Origin: an uncultured Flavobacteriaceae bacterium
GTDB taxonomy: Bacteria; Bacteroidota; Bacteroidia; Flavobacteriales; Flavobacteriaceae
Reading direction: 5' to 3'
Assembly: GCA_947494715.1 (NCBI GenBank)
Contig: CANLWG010000001.1
Coordinates: 248,001-312,000 of the forward strand
Length of the DNA: 64,000 bases
The notes below the pieces were generated by a model, which was not told the DNA's origin, ran no database searches, and saw nothing but the letters and a program-made list of their open reading frames with translations. A program made the translations under genes and the position numbers. The first letter of the stretch is position 1; each line of letters begins with the position of its first letter. Below are positions 1 to 8,852 of this stretch, in pieces.

Positions 1-158
1 CTTCCGGTATCGCCAATTCATTGGGAAAGATTGCCACTATGGGTCTCGCACCGGCGGTGTTTGGACCATTAATGAATATTACCGGATCGATTTTGGCTTC
101 ATACTGGCACGGAAAAACCATCGAAGTTTCTGAAGATGTAGTTTCCGAAAAAGTGTAG
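1..158 (+). CDS. C-terminal end of a membrane protein, probably a transporter (partial)
   Basis: An open frame enters from the left edge and stops at a TAG at 156-158, giving about 51 residues. It contains one hydrophobic stretch (GLAPAVFGPLMNITGSILAS) followed by a polar, acidic tail ending in SEKV, as in the last transmembrane helix and cytoplasmic tail of a polytopic permease. The next gene, an enolase-superfamily dehydratase, starts 42 bases downstream on the same strand, so the two are probably co-transcribed; a sugar-acid permease would fit. I do not recognise the family from this fragment. The start lies outside the window. Confidence 0.6.
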   Translation, partial: SGIANSLGKIATMGLAPAVFGPLMNITGSILASYWHGKTIEVSEDVVSEKV

Positions 159-200
159 TCAACGATGACTTTTATATAACATCTATCTTAAAAAGATACT

Positions 201-1478
201 ATGAAAAATTCACGAAGAGATTTTTTGACCAAGGCAGCTGCAACAACCGCATTGACGGCATTACCTTTTGTAAGTTATGGAAAGGAATATGAAAGGGCAA
301 TTGATCACACGCCTAAAATGTCCGCCCCGAAAGATTTGAAGATAACCGATATAAAGTGTGGATATATTCGTGGTGGCCATAGCTTGTTCGTTAAGATATA
401 TTCCAATCAAGATATTGTAGGCCATGGAGAAGGTGTGGATGCCACACCTGGAACGTATCATTTAGTAAAGATTTTTAGTGAGCGATTGAAAGGAAAAAAT
501 CCGTTGAATGTACATCGTCTTTTTGAAGATTTACGACGCAGGGGTTTTTTCGAAGGCGCACAGGCGGGTATGTATGTATCCGTATTGACTGCGGTGGAAT
601 CGGCCCTTTGGGATTTGGCAGGAAAAGCTTTGGATCTTCCTGTGTATCAATTGTTGGGAGGCAAGTTCAGGGATAAAATAAGGGTGTATATGGATACCGC
701 TCTGTATCAAAATAAGCTGCCCAAGCCAGAAGATTTTGCCGCTTCAGCGAAAGAAGCCGTTGAAATGGGATTTACCGCTATAAAATTCGATTTGGATCAA
801 TCAAAAGATCCCAACAAGTATGACGCCTATAACTGGACGGCTAGTCCTGCAGAAATTCAACGTATGTATGACCAAATGGCTGCTGCGCGTGAAGCCGTTG
901 GCCCCAATATTGATATTTGTGCCGATATGCATGGCCGATACGATACCACAACGGGAGAACGTGTTGCCAAGGTTTTGGAACCTTTGGGCATGATGTGGCT
1001 TGAAGAACCAATACCTGCTGAAAATGTTGAAGCATATAAAAAAATTACCGATTCGACCAGTACGCCTATTTGCGCTGGCGAAAACCACTATCTCGCGTAT
1101 GGATTTAGACCCCTGCTAGAGGCTGGTGCCGTCGATGTCATCATGCCAGATCTTCAAAAAGCCGGTGGTCTTGGCGAAGCTCAACGTATCGCCAACCTAG
1201 CTAACTTATATTATGTGCCGTTTTCACCGCATATGGTGGCCTCATATTTAGGCGCTATGGCCTCTTGCCATGTCTGTGCTTCCGTACCCAATTTTATGAT
1301 TTTGGAATGGCAGATTTATTTTCATAAGAATCCAATGTTCAAAGAGATTGTCACTTTTGATGGGCCAATGGTAGAGAACGGTTTTATTACGTTATCGGAG
1401 AAACCCGGAATTGGTGTAGAAATCAATGAAGAGGGAATGCGTAAATATGCCGTAAAGGATGTGCCATTTTTTAAATAG
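201..1478 (+). CDS. Enolase-superfamily (mandelate racemase / muconate lactonising type) sugar-acid dehydratase, Tat-exported
   Basis: 425 residues. A twin-arginine signal (SRRDFLTKA, residues 4-12) and a short hydrophobic stretch predict Tat export. The mandelate racemase-like N-terminal cap is followed by a TIM barrel. Visible catalytic pattern: K195-x-D197, metal ligands D242, E268/E269 and E294, and the D317/H344 dyad (PDLQKAGG, FSPHM). The D-x-H-G-R-Y motif at 242-247, with a His two residues after the first metal Asp, is typical of gluconate/galactonate-type acid-sugar dehydratases rather than of racemases. The expected reaction is metal-dependent dehydration of an aldonic or uronic acid to a 2-keto-3-deoxy acid. 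The exact substrate cannot be read from sequence. It lies 42 bases after the membrane-protein end, and its 3' end faces the RraA pseudogene. Confidence 0.85.
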   Translation: MKNSRRDFLTKAAATTALTALPFVSYGKEYERAIDHTPKMSAPKDLKITDIKCGYIRGGHSLFVKIYSNQDIVGHGEGVDATPGTYHLVKIFSERLKGKNPLNVHRLFEDLRRRGFFEGAQAGMYVSVLTAVESALWDLAGKALDLPVYQLLGGKFRDKIRVYMDTALYQNKLPKPEDFAASAKEAVEMGFTAIKFDLDQSKDPNKYDAYNWTASPAEIQRMYDQMAAAREAVGPNIDICADMHGRYDTTTGERVAKVLEPLGMMWLEEPIPAENVEAYKKITDSTSTPICAGENHYLAYGFRPLLEAGAVDVIMPDLQKAGGLGEAQRIANLANLYYVPFSPHMVASYLGAMASCHVCASVPNFMILEWQIYFHKNPMFKEIVTFDGPMVENGFITLSEKPGIGVEINEEGMRKYAVKDVPFFK

Positions 1479-1539
1479 CGAATAAAAAATTAAGAAGAAC
1501 AAGCTTCGAAAATCCAATATATGGCACTATGAACAATAG

Positions 1540-2489
1540 TTACCAAGTGCGGGTTTTCAGTAACTCTTTGATTTGCTCTTTCGGTACTGGAAGTTCATCG
1601 ATATGATCGTTTAGCCATTGTGAAAGTCTTTCTCGATTTCATCAGACCATCGGCTATCGATTTGACCTGGAGTGTATTTTTGCTCACGCAATCTCAAATG
1701 TCCAAACATATCGCGTAGGCGGACGATTTCAGAGGTCTTGACAACCTTTTCAGTTAAGTGGGGAGGAATGAATATGACTCCGCTGTCACGCCCTAATACA
1801 ACATCTCCCGGCATTACCGTAGCCATACCAATTCGAGTGGGAGTGTTGATACCAACCATTGTAGTATTTAAAGCTCCATCAGGATTGTTCAAATGATGTG
1901 AGGGGTGGTACGAACGAAAAAAGGAAGTAAGTGAACCGATTTCTTTGAGACCATCTATATCGCGAATTGCACCGTCATATACGATTTCATTTCCAGTTTT
2001 GCAAAGATAGAATTCCCCAGATTATCGCCTATGGTCGGTCCGTCGACATGCACTCCAAACTGATCTACGACATAGACATCGCCTTTAACGAGCATATCGA
2101 TCGTCCATGCATTTTGAGATTTGATTCGACCATCTTGATTATGCCCTCGCTCATCAATGACCCGATGAATGTCAGGACGACCGGGTAAAAAAAACGGCAG
2201 TTACGGCCCTTCCTACCAAAACACTATCGGGGTTAATCATCTGCCAGCCTTTAGCATACTGATATTTAAAATTATCTCCTTTTAAGACCGCCCACGCCTC
2301 TTCTAGGGTAACCTGTTTCATTCGTTGTAAAATAGCATCCGACACGTAAGGTCTGCCATCTTCAGTGCGCTTACCCTTCCGTTCTGGAGTCAAGAAAATA
2401 AGTTCTTCTTTTGCGATTTGTTGGGTAAATGCACTATGGGCGAATCCTAGAAACAGAAAGACGGATAGGGTTTTTCTTAAATCGTTCAT
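1540..2489 (-). pseudogene. RraA-family (HMG aldolase / demethylmenaquinone methyltransferase-like) gene broken by three frameshifts
   Basis: Read on the minus strand from an ATG at 2487-2489, the product starts with a signal peptide (VFLFLGFAHSAFTQQ) and runs into RraA-like sequence (DSVLVGRAVTAVF). A run of eight T at about 2188-2195 shifts the frame and gives an immediate stop. The true sequence resumes one frame over (PGRPDIHRVIDERG, then GPTIGDNLGN), shifts again near 1997-2000 (a base missing from an A run) into TGNEIVYDGAIRDIDG, and shifts a third time near 1620-1632 before the conserved tail (WLNDHIDELPVPKEQI, ending TRTW at 1540). The intact form would be about 316 residues. RraA-fold proteins cleave or decarboxylate 2-keto acids. 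An intact homologue without a signal peptide lies at 30171. Three indels in one gene argue for real decay, although two fall in homopolymers. Confidence 0.85.
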
Positions 2490-2846
2490 AATTGAATTTT
2501 AGGATGGTTTTGAATATGTAACTATCAATCTGTCCGAATAAAACAAAAAATCATATGGTGACTTAAGGTCCAAAAAAAATAGGAAAATCTTTTCATTCTT
2601 GAGAGTGCCGTATGGAAATATTTTGGGCACTCTAAATATCGAATTTCCAATATTGAAAGTAAGCCAGGATAGTCTTTTTCGCATAACCATTCCAACTATT
2701 GAAATAGCATCTAGAACTCGAGGAGGAAATCGAACATATACTCCGAAGAAACTGGATTTTGAACCCATTAGCTACTAATTCTAGTGAAGTAGGTCTTAGA
2801 GTAGAAATTTGAATTTTAGTAGAAGATATTTCTTATCTTTAATAAC

Positions 2847-3031
2847 AACTTAACGTAAGTTAAATCAAATAAAAAGTTACCTATTCGGTTACCTATGCTA
2901 TCGCTAAATGCTGGAGGCACCGACAATAAAGAGGTAGGAGAGATGGGCCAAGTTCCTGCCACCCCGACGAACCACTTTTTGAGTGGATTTAAAGTGCTGT
3001 TAATCTATGGACTTTCAGCACTTTTGTTTTT
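2847..3031 (+). ncRNA. Structured non-coding stretch ending in a terminator-like hairpin; possible small RNA
   Basis: No gene covers 2490-3060. The stretch holds an interrupted palindrome (AACTTA-ACG-TAAGTT, 2847-2861), a 9-base direct repeat (GTTACCTAT at 2876-2884 and 2888-2896), and three successive hairpins: 2933-2939 with 2954-2960 (7 pairs, one G-U), 2972-2976 with 2982-2986 (5 pairs), and 2991-2999 with 3016-3024 (9 perfect pairs) followed by a T-rich tract to 3031. That order resembles a short structured RNA with an intrinsic terminator on the plus strand. No known RNA family was recognised and no good promoter was found, so it could also be debris next to the IS110 remnant. Confidence 0.3.
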
Positions 3032-3037
3032 ACTGCA

Positions 3038-3067
3038 TTTATATGATATCATCTGATATCATATAAA
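3038..3067. repeat. 14-bp perfect inverted repeat with a 2-base spacer
   Basis: The arm TTTATATGATATCA (3038-3051) is repeated as its exact reverse complement at 3054-3067, separated by TC. It lies where recognisable IS110 transposase sequence ends. It could be an operator, a weak AT-rich hairpin or the scar of an insertion or deletion. IS110 elements do not normally carry terminal inverted repeats, so it is not proposed as an element end. Confidence 0.6.
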
Positions 3068-3425
3068 AGGTGTAGAGTTCGGTGAATGGATTGGTACGCT
3101 CCTTGTACATGATTTTGATAGCAGACAAGGCTATTTAGGATCGTCCTGAAACCGGTACTTTGCCTGCCGAATTTGGCACGCAAAGAGAACATGTCCCTCA
3201 ATTTTCTGATCCGTACATTGGAGATTTTGGAAGGTCTGATCTCTTCCCTCAAGAGATATACGTGGAGTGCAATCCTCTGTGCGTCCATTTGATGGTTCTT
3301 GCCCCAGGCAATCCCTAAGGAACGTATGACCCCCGACCCCCAAGCGGAAATAATGTAGCAAGGTAGGTTTTCGACCGCAAAAAAGCCGGAGAGGGCGTGG
3401 AATGTAGTCCTATACCTTCAAAGTT
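3060..3425 (-). pseudogene. Remnant of an IS110-family (DEDD) transposase
   Basis: Minus-strand translation gives a continuous stretch FFAVENLPCYIISAWG followed by RSLGIAWGKNHQMDAQRIA and LREEIRPSK. This matches the conserved IS110 region SLGIxRGKNDxxDAxRIA, in which the Asp of the DAxRIA box belongs to the DEDD catalytic set. Just upstream, FEGIGLH appears in another frame, matching the FExTGxYH box, so a frameshift separates them. Only about 120 residues of a protein of roughly 340 are left; neither the start nor the C-terminal serine domain is present. The element is dead. It lies between the structured non-coding stretch and the ECF sigma factor gene. Confidence 0.7.
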
Positions 3426-3467
3426 TTAAACAAATACGATTTGGGTGTACAGGGTATTTCTCCAATC

Positions 3468-4067
3468 TCAATTTACCTCATTGTCAAAAGAAAGATTGTA
3501 ACCAGCGATCATAAACAAAATAACCTTGAATTTGTCGCCAAGCTCAGCTCTCAAAATACCATAGGCTTTGGTTATCTGCCCTTCCACGGTTTTGATCGAA
3601 ATACCGAGATATTCTGAGATTTCCATATTGGTGAGCCCTTCACGTTTGCTCATTTCAAAGATGGTCTTACATCGGGGTGGAAGTTTTTTTATCTCTTTGG
3701 TAACAATAGCAATAAGTCTTTCTAGTTCAGATTCATCGGTATCATCAACGAAATCACGCAAATACCTTAAATATTCCTGTTCAAGCGACGAAATCATTTT
3801 ATTCCGTTTATAGGTATTCACGAATTCATGGTATACGGACTTGTATAAAAAACTCTGTAAAGAATAATCACCGTTTAGTTTTTCCCTGAATTGCCAAGTT
3901 CTAAGAAATACATTTTGTACAATGTCCTGTGCCAAGGAATGTTCATCGATCAGGGTCAGGGCATAGGCATATAATCTTCGGTGGTAATGGTTTACCAGGA
4001 AAATGTAGGCCTCATCCTTGCCCATTTTGAGTTCCTCAATCAGTGTTAAGTTGTCCTTGTAGATCAT
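3468..4067 (-). CDS. ECF-type RNA polymerase sigma-70 factor of the PUL
   Basis: 199 residues. Region 2 (about residues 20-90) includes HSLAQDIVQNVFLRTW, the -10-binding helix signature. Region 4 (about 125-180) includes LPPRCKTIFEMSKREG and the helix-turn-helix NMEISEYLGISIKTVEGQI. Length and architecture match Bacteroidota ECF factors that pair with FecR anti-sigma factors and switch on SusCD loci. It is transcribed away from the FecR gene with 118 bases between the starts, whereas most such pairs are co-directional. Expected role: released when the outer membrane transporter binds its glycan, then directs transcription of the neighbouring susC operon. No ECF promoter could be assigned by eye. 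Confidence 0.9.
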   Translation of the reverse strand: MIYKDNLTLIEELKMGKDEAYIFLVNHYHRRLYAYALTLIDEHSLAQDIVQNVFLRTWQFREKLNGDYSLQSFLYKSVYHEFVNTYKRNKMISSLEQEYLRYLRDFVDDTDESELERLIAIVTKEIKKLPPRCKTIFEMSKREGLTNMEISEYLGISIKTVEGQITKAYGILRAELGDKFKVILFMIAGYNLSFDNEVN

Positions 4068-4185
4068 ATTAGGTTCTCTAAATATCTAAATAACTCAGCG
4101 GAAAAATATCAATTTAAAAAAAATATTAGGAAAAAGTAAGGGTATTGTAAATGTCAACTGTATTATGTTATAAGAACATTACTTA

Positions 4186-5355
4186 ATGATTCCTTCCAAA
4201 ATAGAAAATATCATTGTAAAATTTATGGCAAAATCAGCTTCCGCTGATGAGCTGGAACAATTGGATGCTTGGATTAGTCTTAAATCTAACAAGGAGACTT
4301 TCAAAAGCTATATCAAAACACATTTTGCCATTACCATGAGCATGAACGAACTAGATCCAAAACAAATTGGAGAGAAGTTACTCAAACAGATTAGAAAGGA
4401 AAAACGTACGATAAGACTTAGACGCTATAGAAAAGTATTTAAATATGCGGCTATAGTTGTGGTACTTTTTGGAATAGGGTTGTTTTTTAAAAATGAACTA
4501 ATTACCCGGGATGATTTGAATGAGAAGTTGGTTCCCAATGAAGATAAAATAACCTTGGAGCTTGACAATGGCAAGATGCTCAGCATAGACGATGACGGTA
4601 GTACCCAGATCCTGAATGAAAATGGGGAAGTCGTGGGTACCCAGGAAGGGAAAAAACTGAGCTATCGCAATCAACCTAAGAATTCAAAACCCATATTCAA
4701 CACCCTTAAAATACCTTATGGGAAACGTTTTGATATCGAGCTTTCTGATGGAACCAAAATATTTCTGAATTCTGGAAGCAGCATCACCTATCCCGTTACC
4801 TTTTCTGGGCCCAAACGGGAAGTTTATCTAAATGGTGAAGCATTCTTTGATGTAGCAAAGGATAAATCTCATCCTTTTATTGTAAATGCCGAGGAGCTGG
4901 AAATTAAAGTTTTAGGCACCAAATTTAGTGTCCTGGCCTACCCGGAGGATACGAATGCCGATGTGGTTTTGGTAGAAGGTTCCGTTGGCCTTTCGGGTGA
5001 TACAAAGAGTAAGGTACCAAACACCAAGGACAACTTGATTTTAGAACCAGGCCATTTGGGAAGCTTTAATAAAAGTAACAAAACCATTAGCTCTAATAGG
5101 GTAAACACGGCTCTTTACACTTCTTGGATGAATGGGGACATAATGTTCAGGGATGAGCCTTTTAAAAACATTGTTAAGAGGTTGGAGAGACAGTATAACA
5201 TAATCATTATACTCAACAATACCGAGCTGGCCGAAAAAACCTTCAATGCCACATTTGAAGTGGAGAAAGAATCGTTGGAGGAGGTACTTTATTATTTTAA
5301 CAAAGTGCATCAAATCAACTATACGATAGTCAACAACAAGGTAGTAATTAACTAA
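4186..5355 (+). CDS. FecR-family anti-sigma factor (DUF4974 C-terminus)
   Basis: 389 residues. A cytoplasmic N-terminal part (1-80) that should bind the sigma factor is followed by one membrane helix (about 86-101, YAAIVVVLFGIGLFF), a periplasmic FecR domain (about 175-280, with IPYGKRFDIELSDGTKIFLN and GEAFFDV) and a DUF4974 domain (about 318-388) of the STN-like fold. Such proteins hold the sigma factor at the inner membrane and release it when the N-terminal STN domain of the SusC partner signals ligand binding. That partner follows 139 bases downstream and carries an STN domain. Function is assigned from family and context. Confidence 0.92.
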   Translation: MIPSKIENIIVKFMAKSASADELEQLDAWISLKSNKETFKSYIKTHFAITMSMNELDPKQIGEKLLKQIRKEKRTIRLRRYRKVFKYAAIVVVLFGIGLFFKNELITRDDLNEKLVPNEDKITLELDNGKMLSIDDDGSTQILNENGEVVGTQEGKKLSYRNQPKNSKPIFNTLKIPYGKRFDIELSDGTKIFLNSGSSITYPVTFSGPKREVYLNGEAFFDVAKDKSHPFIVNAEELEIKVLGTKFSVLAYPEDTNADVVLVEGSVGLSGDTKSKVPNTKDNLILEPGHLGSFNKSNKTISSNRVNTALYTSWMNGDIMFRDEPFKNIVKRLERQYNIIIILNNTELAEKTFNATFEVEKESLEEVLYYFNKVHQINYTIVNNKVVIN

Positions 5356-5413
5356 ACCCAATAGAATGATGAGAATTCAAAATCCAAACCCAACATGAGA
5401 ATATGACCAAAAA

Positions 5414-5444
5414 AATCGGAAAATGCTCTCAACACTTTCCGATT
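5414..5444 (+). promoter_or_regulatory. 9-bp hairpin in the leader between the FecR and SusC genes
   Basis: AATCGGAAA (5414-5422) pairs exactly with TTTCCGATT (5436-5444) around a 13-base loop, in the 139-base gap between the anti-sigma gene and susC. It has no downstream T tract, so it is not a classical terminator. It could stabilise or attenuate the susC message, or define a processing site. The structure is seen; the role is guessed. Confidence 0.4.
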
Positions 5445-5494
5445 ATGAATGTGATTAAACAAACTGATTAACCACTTGTAAACCTTACAAATTT

Positions 5495-8400
5495 ATGAAA
5501 AATATATTTGGGAATCATCGTGTATTCGATGGCCCACTGAAACTTGATTTGAAAATGAAGTTGTCCTTATTTCTTCTTTTTGCGACAATCTTCTCGATGA
5601 CTGCGAGCGACTCCTACTCCCAAAGAACTAAAATCTCGCTGAATTTAACCGATGTAACATTGGGAGAAGTAATTGATCAAATAGAACTGAACTCCGAGTT
5701 CAGGTTTATTTTCAGTACTGAAGAGGTTGATTTGCAACGCAGGGCGTCCATCAATGCCAAAAAGCAGAAAATAAAGAGCATATTAAAGGAGCTTTTCAAG
5801 GGCACGAATACCTCTTACGAGGTGGACAACCGCAAAATTATTTTGCGCCAAGAAGAGCCGTTGGTAAAACCCAATGGCTTGAAAGTGGACACTTCACCGC
5901 CTACGCAATTCCAGGTAACGGGAACGGTTACGGATGAAGCTGGAACACTCTTGCCCGGAGCCAATGTCGTTGAAAAAGGCACTGACAATGGAACTCAGTC
6001 CGACTTTGACGGCAATTTTACAATACAAGTAGCTGATGGAAACGCAGTCTTGGTTTTCTCATATATTGGCTTTTCTACACAAGAAATTGCAGTTAACGAC
6101 CAATCCACTATCAACGTTTCCCTTAAGGAGACATCGGCAAGTCTTGACGAGGTAGTTCTGATAGGTTACGGATCGGTAAGAAAAAGCGATTTGACTGGAT
6201 CGGTAGCTTCTGTGGATGCCGAAGACCTTAACGCCATACCCGTAAGTTCCATTGACCAGGCACTCCAAGGAAGGGCCAGCGGGGTGAGCGTTGTCCAAAA
6301 TAGTGGTATTCCCGGTGCCGAGACCACCATACGGATTAGGGGTACCAACTCCATTCAAGGTGGCAATAGCCCCTTGGTGATCGTTGATGGTTTTCCGGTT
6401 GTTGGCGGATTGGATGGTATTAACCCGGCAGATATTGAAAACATCGAGATATTAAAGGATGCCTCTTCTACGGCCATTTATGGAGCAAGGGGAACCAATG
6501 GGGTTATTCTGGTAAGCACCAAAAAAGGAAAAGAAGGCAAGTTTACCATAGACTTTGATAGTTACTATGGGATTCAGGAACAGGCCCAGAAATTGGATTT
6601 GTTGAACGCACAAGAGTTCGTTGAGATTGCCAATGAAAGGGCCGTCAACGATGGGGAAGCCGGTCTCTTTTTTCCAGATCCCTCAATTGTAACCAACACA
6701 GATTGGATTGACGAACTCTTTGATGCATCTCCGATCCAAGGCCATACGATTACATTGACCGCAGGTAATGAGCGTATAAAGACCTCCCAATCCTTCAACT
6801 ACTTCAAGCAAGATGGGATTTTAAAGAACAGTGGTTTTGAACGGGCCATTTTGCGGAACAATACCGAGGCCAAAATGAGCGACTGGTTGACCATAGGCAA
6901 CAGTTTGATATTGTCCAGGTCAGACAGGGAATTTAGCGGGGATGGTGGCAATAGGGCGGTTATCGAAGCGCATCTTGCCTCTCCAACGGAACCGGTATTT
7001 AATGCGGATGGCACTTATAACAATGTAACTGTGAACGATTATTCCAATTTGGAATATGCCCCTGGAGCCCTTGATAATCCCTTGAAGTGGATCAACGAAT
7101 ATGAGGATGAGATTCTGACTACTCGGATTTTTGACAATTTCTATGGGCTCTTTACCTTGGCACCGGGGTTGACCTTCAAGCCCTCAATAGGGGTGGATTA
7201 TACTACAACGCAAACCAAAAGGTATATTGGCAGGGAACTACTGGACGGGGCTCCAGCTGGAAGAGCGTTTCGCGGCTCAACGGAAAGCTATTCCATATTG
7301 AATGAAAATGTGCTGAACTACAACAAGGAATTTGGTGACCACCGGATCGATGTTGTGGCGGCGTATAACTGGCAGACCTTTAGAAATACGTTTATTAGTG
7401 CTGCGTCATTTGATTTTGTGACCGACCTACTTGGTGCAGAAGTACTTGATGATGGAGCAAATCCGCAACCGCCAAGCTCTGGCGGTACTGAATGGGGTCT
7501 GGCTTCCTTGTTGGGAAGAATTAACTACACCTACAAGGATAGGTATCTGCTAACCTTGAATGCCAGATCGGATTGGTCTTCACGTTTTGCCCCGGGCAAC
7601 CAAAAGGCCACTTTTCCATCGGCCGCATTTGCATGGAAGGTCTCTAACGAAGATTTTATGTCCGATGTAAATTGGTTGAGCGATCTGAAACTAAGAGCAA
7701 GTTGGGGGAAAACCGGAAACCAGGCCGTGAACCCTTTTCAAACATGGTCCAAAGTGCAGTCCACACCTGTGGTGTTGGGGGATGCGCTTGATGTGGGTTT
7801 TGTGCCCGGAGATCCCGCAAATCCGGATTTGAAATGGGAAACAACGGAACAATATGACTTTGGAGTCGATTTTGGGCTTTTTAACAACAGACTGAGGTTG
7901 ACCTTGGACTACTATCACAAAACAACTTCCGACCTGTTGGCCCTTGTTGATCTGCCGCCGACTAGTGGGTTCTCGAGTATCACCCAGAACATTGGGGAAA
8001 TGGAAAACAAGGGGTTTGACCTTAGTCTGGATGCCAATATCGTAAACGGGGCGGATTTTACTTGGAGTTCTTTCTTCCAATTGTCCAGAAATCGTAATAA
8101 GATTCTAAAATTGGCGAATGGAGCCGATGTTTTTCCTCCTCAGGTCAATAATTTGATTTCTTCATTCCATATACTTAGGGAAGGTTTACCAATATCCACT
8201 TTTTTTGGTTTTGTAAATGATGGCTATGACGAAACTGGAAGAAACCAATACGTTGATTTTGCTGGACGCGATGCCGACGGGAATCTGGTTATGGAGCCGG
8301 ATGGAGAGATCAACGATGACGATAGAACGGTAATCGGGGATCCAAACCCGGATTTCACCTTCGGGTTTGGGAATACCTTCAAGTATAAGAACCTCTCTTT

Positions 8401-8839
8401 AAATATATTCATAGATGGGGCCCAAGGTTTTGATATCGTTTGGGGCACCAAGTTCCAGTTAAGGAATTCTTTCCTTAGAGGCGGCAACCAACTTTCCGAA
8501 GTATTAAATCGATGGACCCCAAGTAATACGGAAAATCCTTCCAGTCCTGTTGTCTCCAGTGATAACATATTTAGAGGGTCCACGGAGTTCATTGAGGATG
8601 GTTCCTTCATTAAGATTAGGACCATTAACCTAGCCTATGACATTCCCACGGATAAGATTTCTTGGTTGAACAATGCCCAGGTATATATTAATGCCCAGAA
8701 CTTTTTCATCTTCACCAATTACTCAGGCTATGACCCTGAGGTAAGCGGGTACGAGGACGGCGATTTGCGCTTGGGTGTAGACAGAAATGTGTACCCCGGT
8801 ACCAGGGTACTTTCAATGGGAGTAAGAATAGGCATTTAA
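5495..8839 (+). CDS. SusC/RagA-family TonB-linked outer membrane glycan transporter with STN signalling domain
   Basis: 1114 residues. After a signal segment (about residues 22-43, ending DSYSQ) comes an STN domain (about 48-118) that talks to the FecR anti-sigma factor. A carboxypeptidase-regulatory-like beta-sandwich follows (about 140-215, GTVTDEAGTLLPGANVVEKG), then the TonB plug (about 220-345) with the SusC signature ASSTAIYGARGTNGVILVST, and a C-terminal 22-strand barrel. It imports an oligosaccharide in energy-dependent fashion together with the SusD encoded 13 bases downstream. The STN domain and the sigma/anti-sigma pair upstream show that the locus is induced by trans-envelope signalling. 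The substrate is probably a sulfated glycan, judging from the sulfatases downstream. Confidence 0.95.
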   Translation: MKNIFGNHRVFDGPLKLDLKMKLSLFLLFATIFSMTASDSYSQRTKISLNLTDVTLGEVIDQIELNSEFRFIFSTEEVDLQRRASINAKKQKIKSILKELFKGTNTSYEVDNRKIILRQEEPLVKPNGLKVDTSPPTQFQVTGTVTDEAGTLLPGANVVEKGTDNGTQSDFDGNFTIQVADGNAVLVFSYIGFSTQEIAVNDQSTINVSLKETSASLDEVVLIGYGSVRKSDLTGSVASVDAEDLNAIPVSSIDQALQGRASGVSVVQNSGIPGAETTIRIRGTNSIQGGNSPLVIVDGFPVVGGLDGINPADIENIEILKDASSTAIYGARGTNGVILVSTKKGKEGKFTIDFDSYYGIQEQAQKLDLLNAQEFVEIANERAVNDGEAGLFFPDPSIVTNTDWIDELFDASPIQGHTITLTAGNERIKTSQSFNYFKQDGILKNSGFERAILRNNTEAKMSDWLTIGNSLILSRSDREFSGDGGNRAVIEAHLASPTEPVFNADGTYNNVTVNDYSNLEYAPGALDNPLKWINEYEDEILTTRIFDNFYGLFTLAPGLTFKPSIGVDYTTTQTKRYIGRELLDGAPAGRAFRGSTESYSILNENVLNYNKEFGDHRIDVVAAYNWQTFRNTFISAASFDFVTDLLGAEVLDDGANPQPPSSGGTEWGLASLLGRINYTYKDRYLLTLNARSDWSSRFAPGNQKATFPSAAFAWKVSNEDFMSDVNWLSDLKLRASWGKTGNQAVNPFQTWSKVQSTPVVLGDALDVGFVPGDPANPDLKWETTEQYDFGVDFGLFNNRLRLTLDYYHKTTSDLLALVDLPPTSGFSSITQNIGEMENKGFDLSLDANIVNGADFTWSSFFQLSRNRNKILKLANGADVFPPQVNNLISSFHILREGLPISTFFGFVNDGYDETGRNQYVDFAGRDADGNLVMEPDGEINDDDRTVIGDPNPDFTFGFGNTFKYKNLSLNIFIDGAQGFDIVWGTKFQLRNSFLRGGNQLSEVLNRWTPSNTENPSSPVVSSDNIFRGSTEFIEDGSFIKIRTINLAYDIPTDKISWLNNAQVYINAQNFFIFTNYSGYDPEVSGYEDGDLRLGVDRNVYPGTRVLSMGVRIGI

Positions 8840-8852
8840 CAAAAAACGAAAC

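Noticed and set aside
2499-2768. 89-codon minus-strand open frame upstream of the RraA pseudogene
   Set aside because: Residue composition is not protein-like, no recognised domain, and it occupies the region expected to hold the promoter.
3060-3425. Intact IS110 element
   Set aside because: Only the middle of the transposase remains, with a frameshift; no start, no C-terminal domain.
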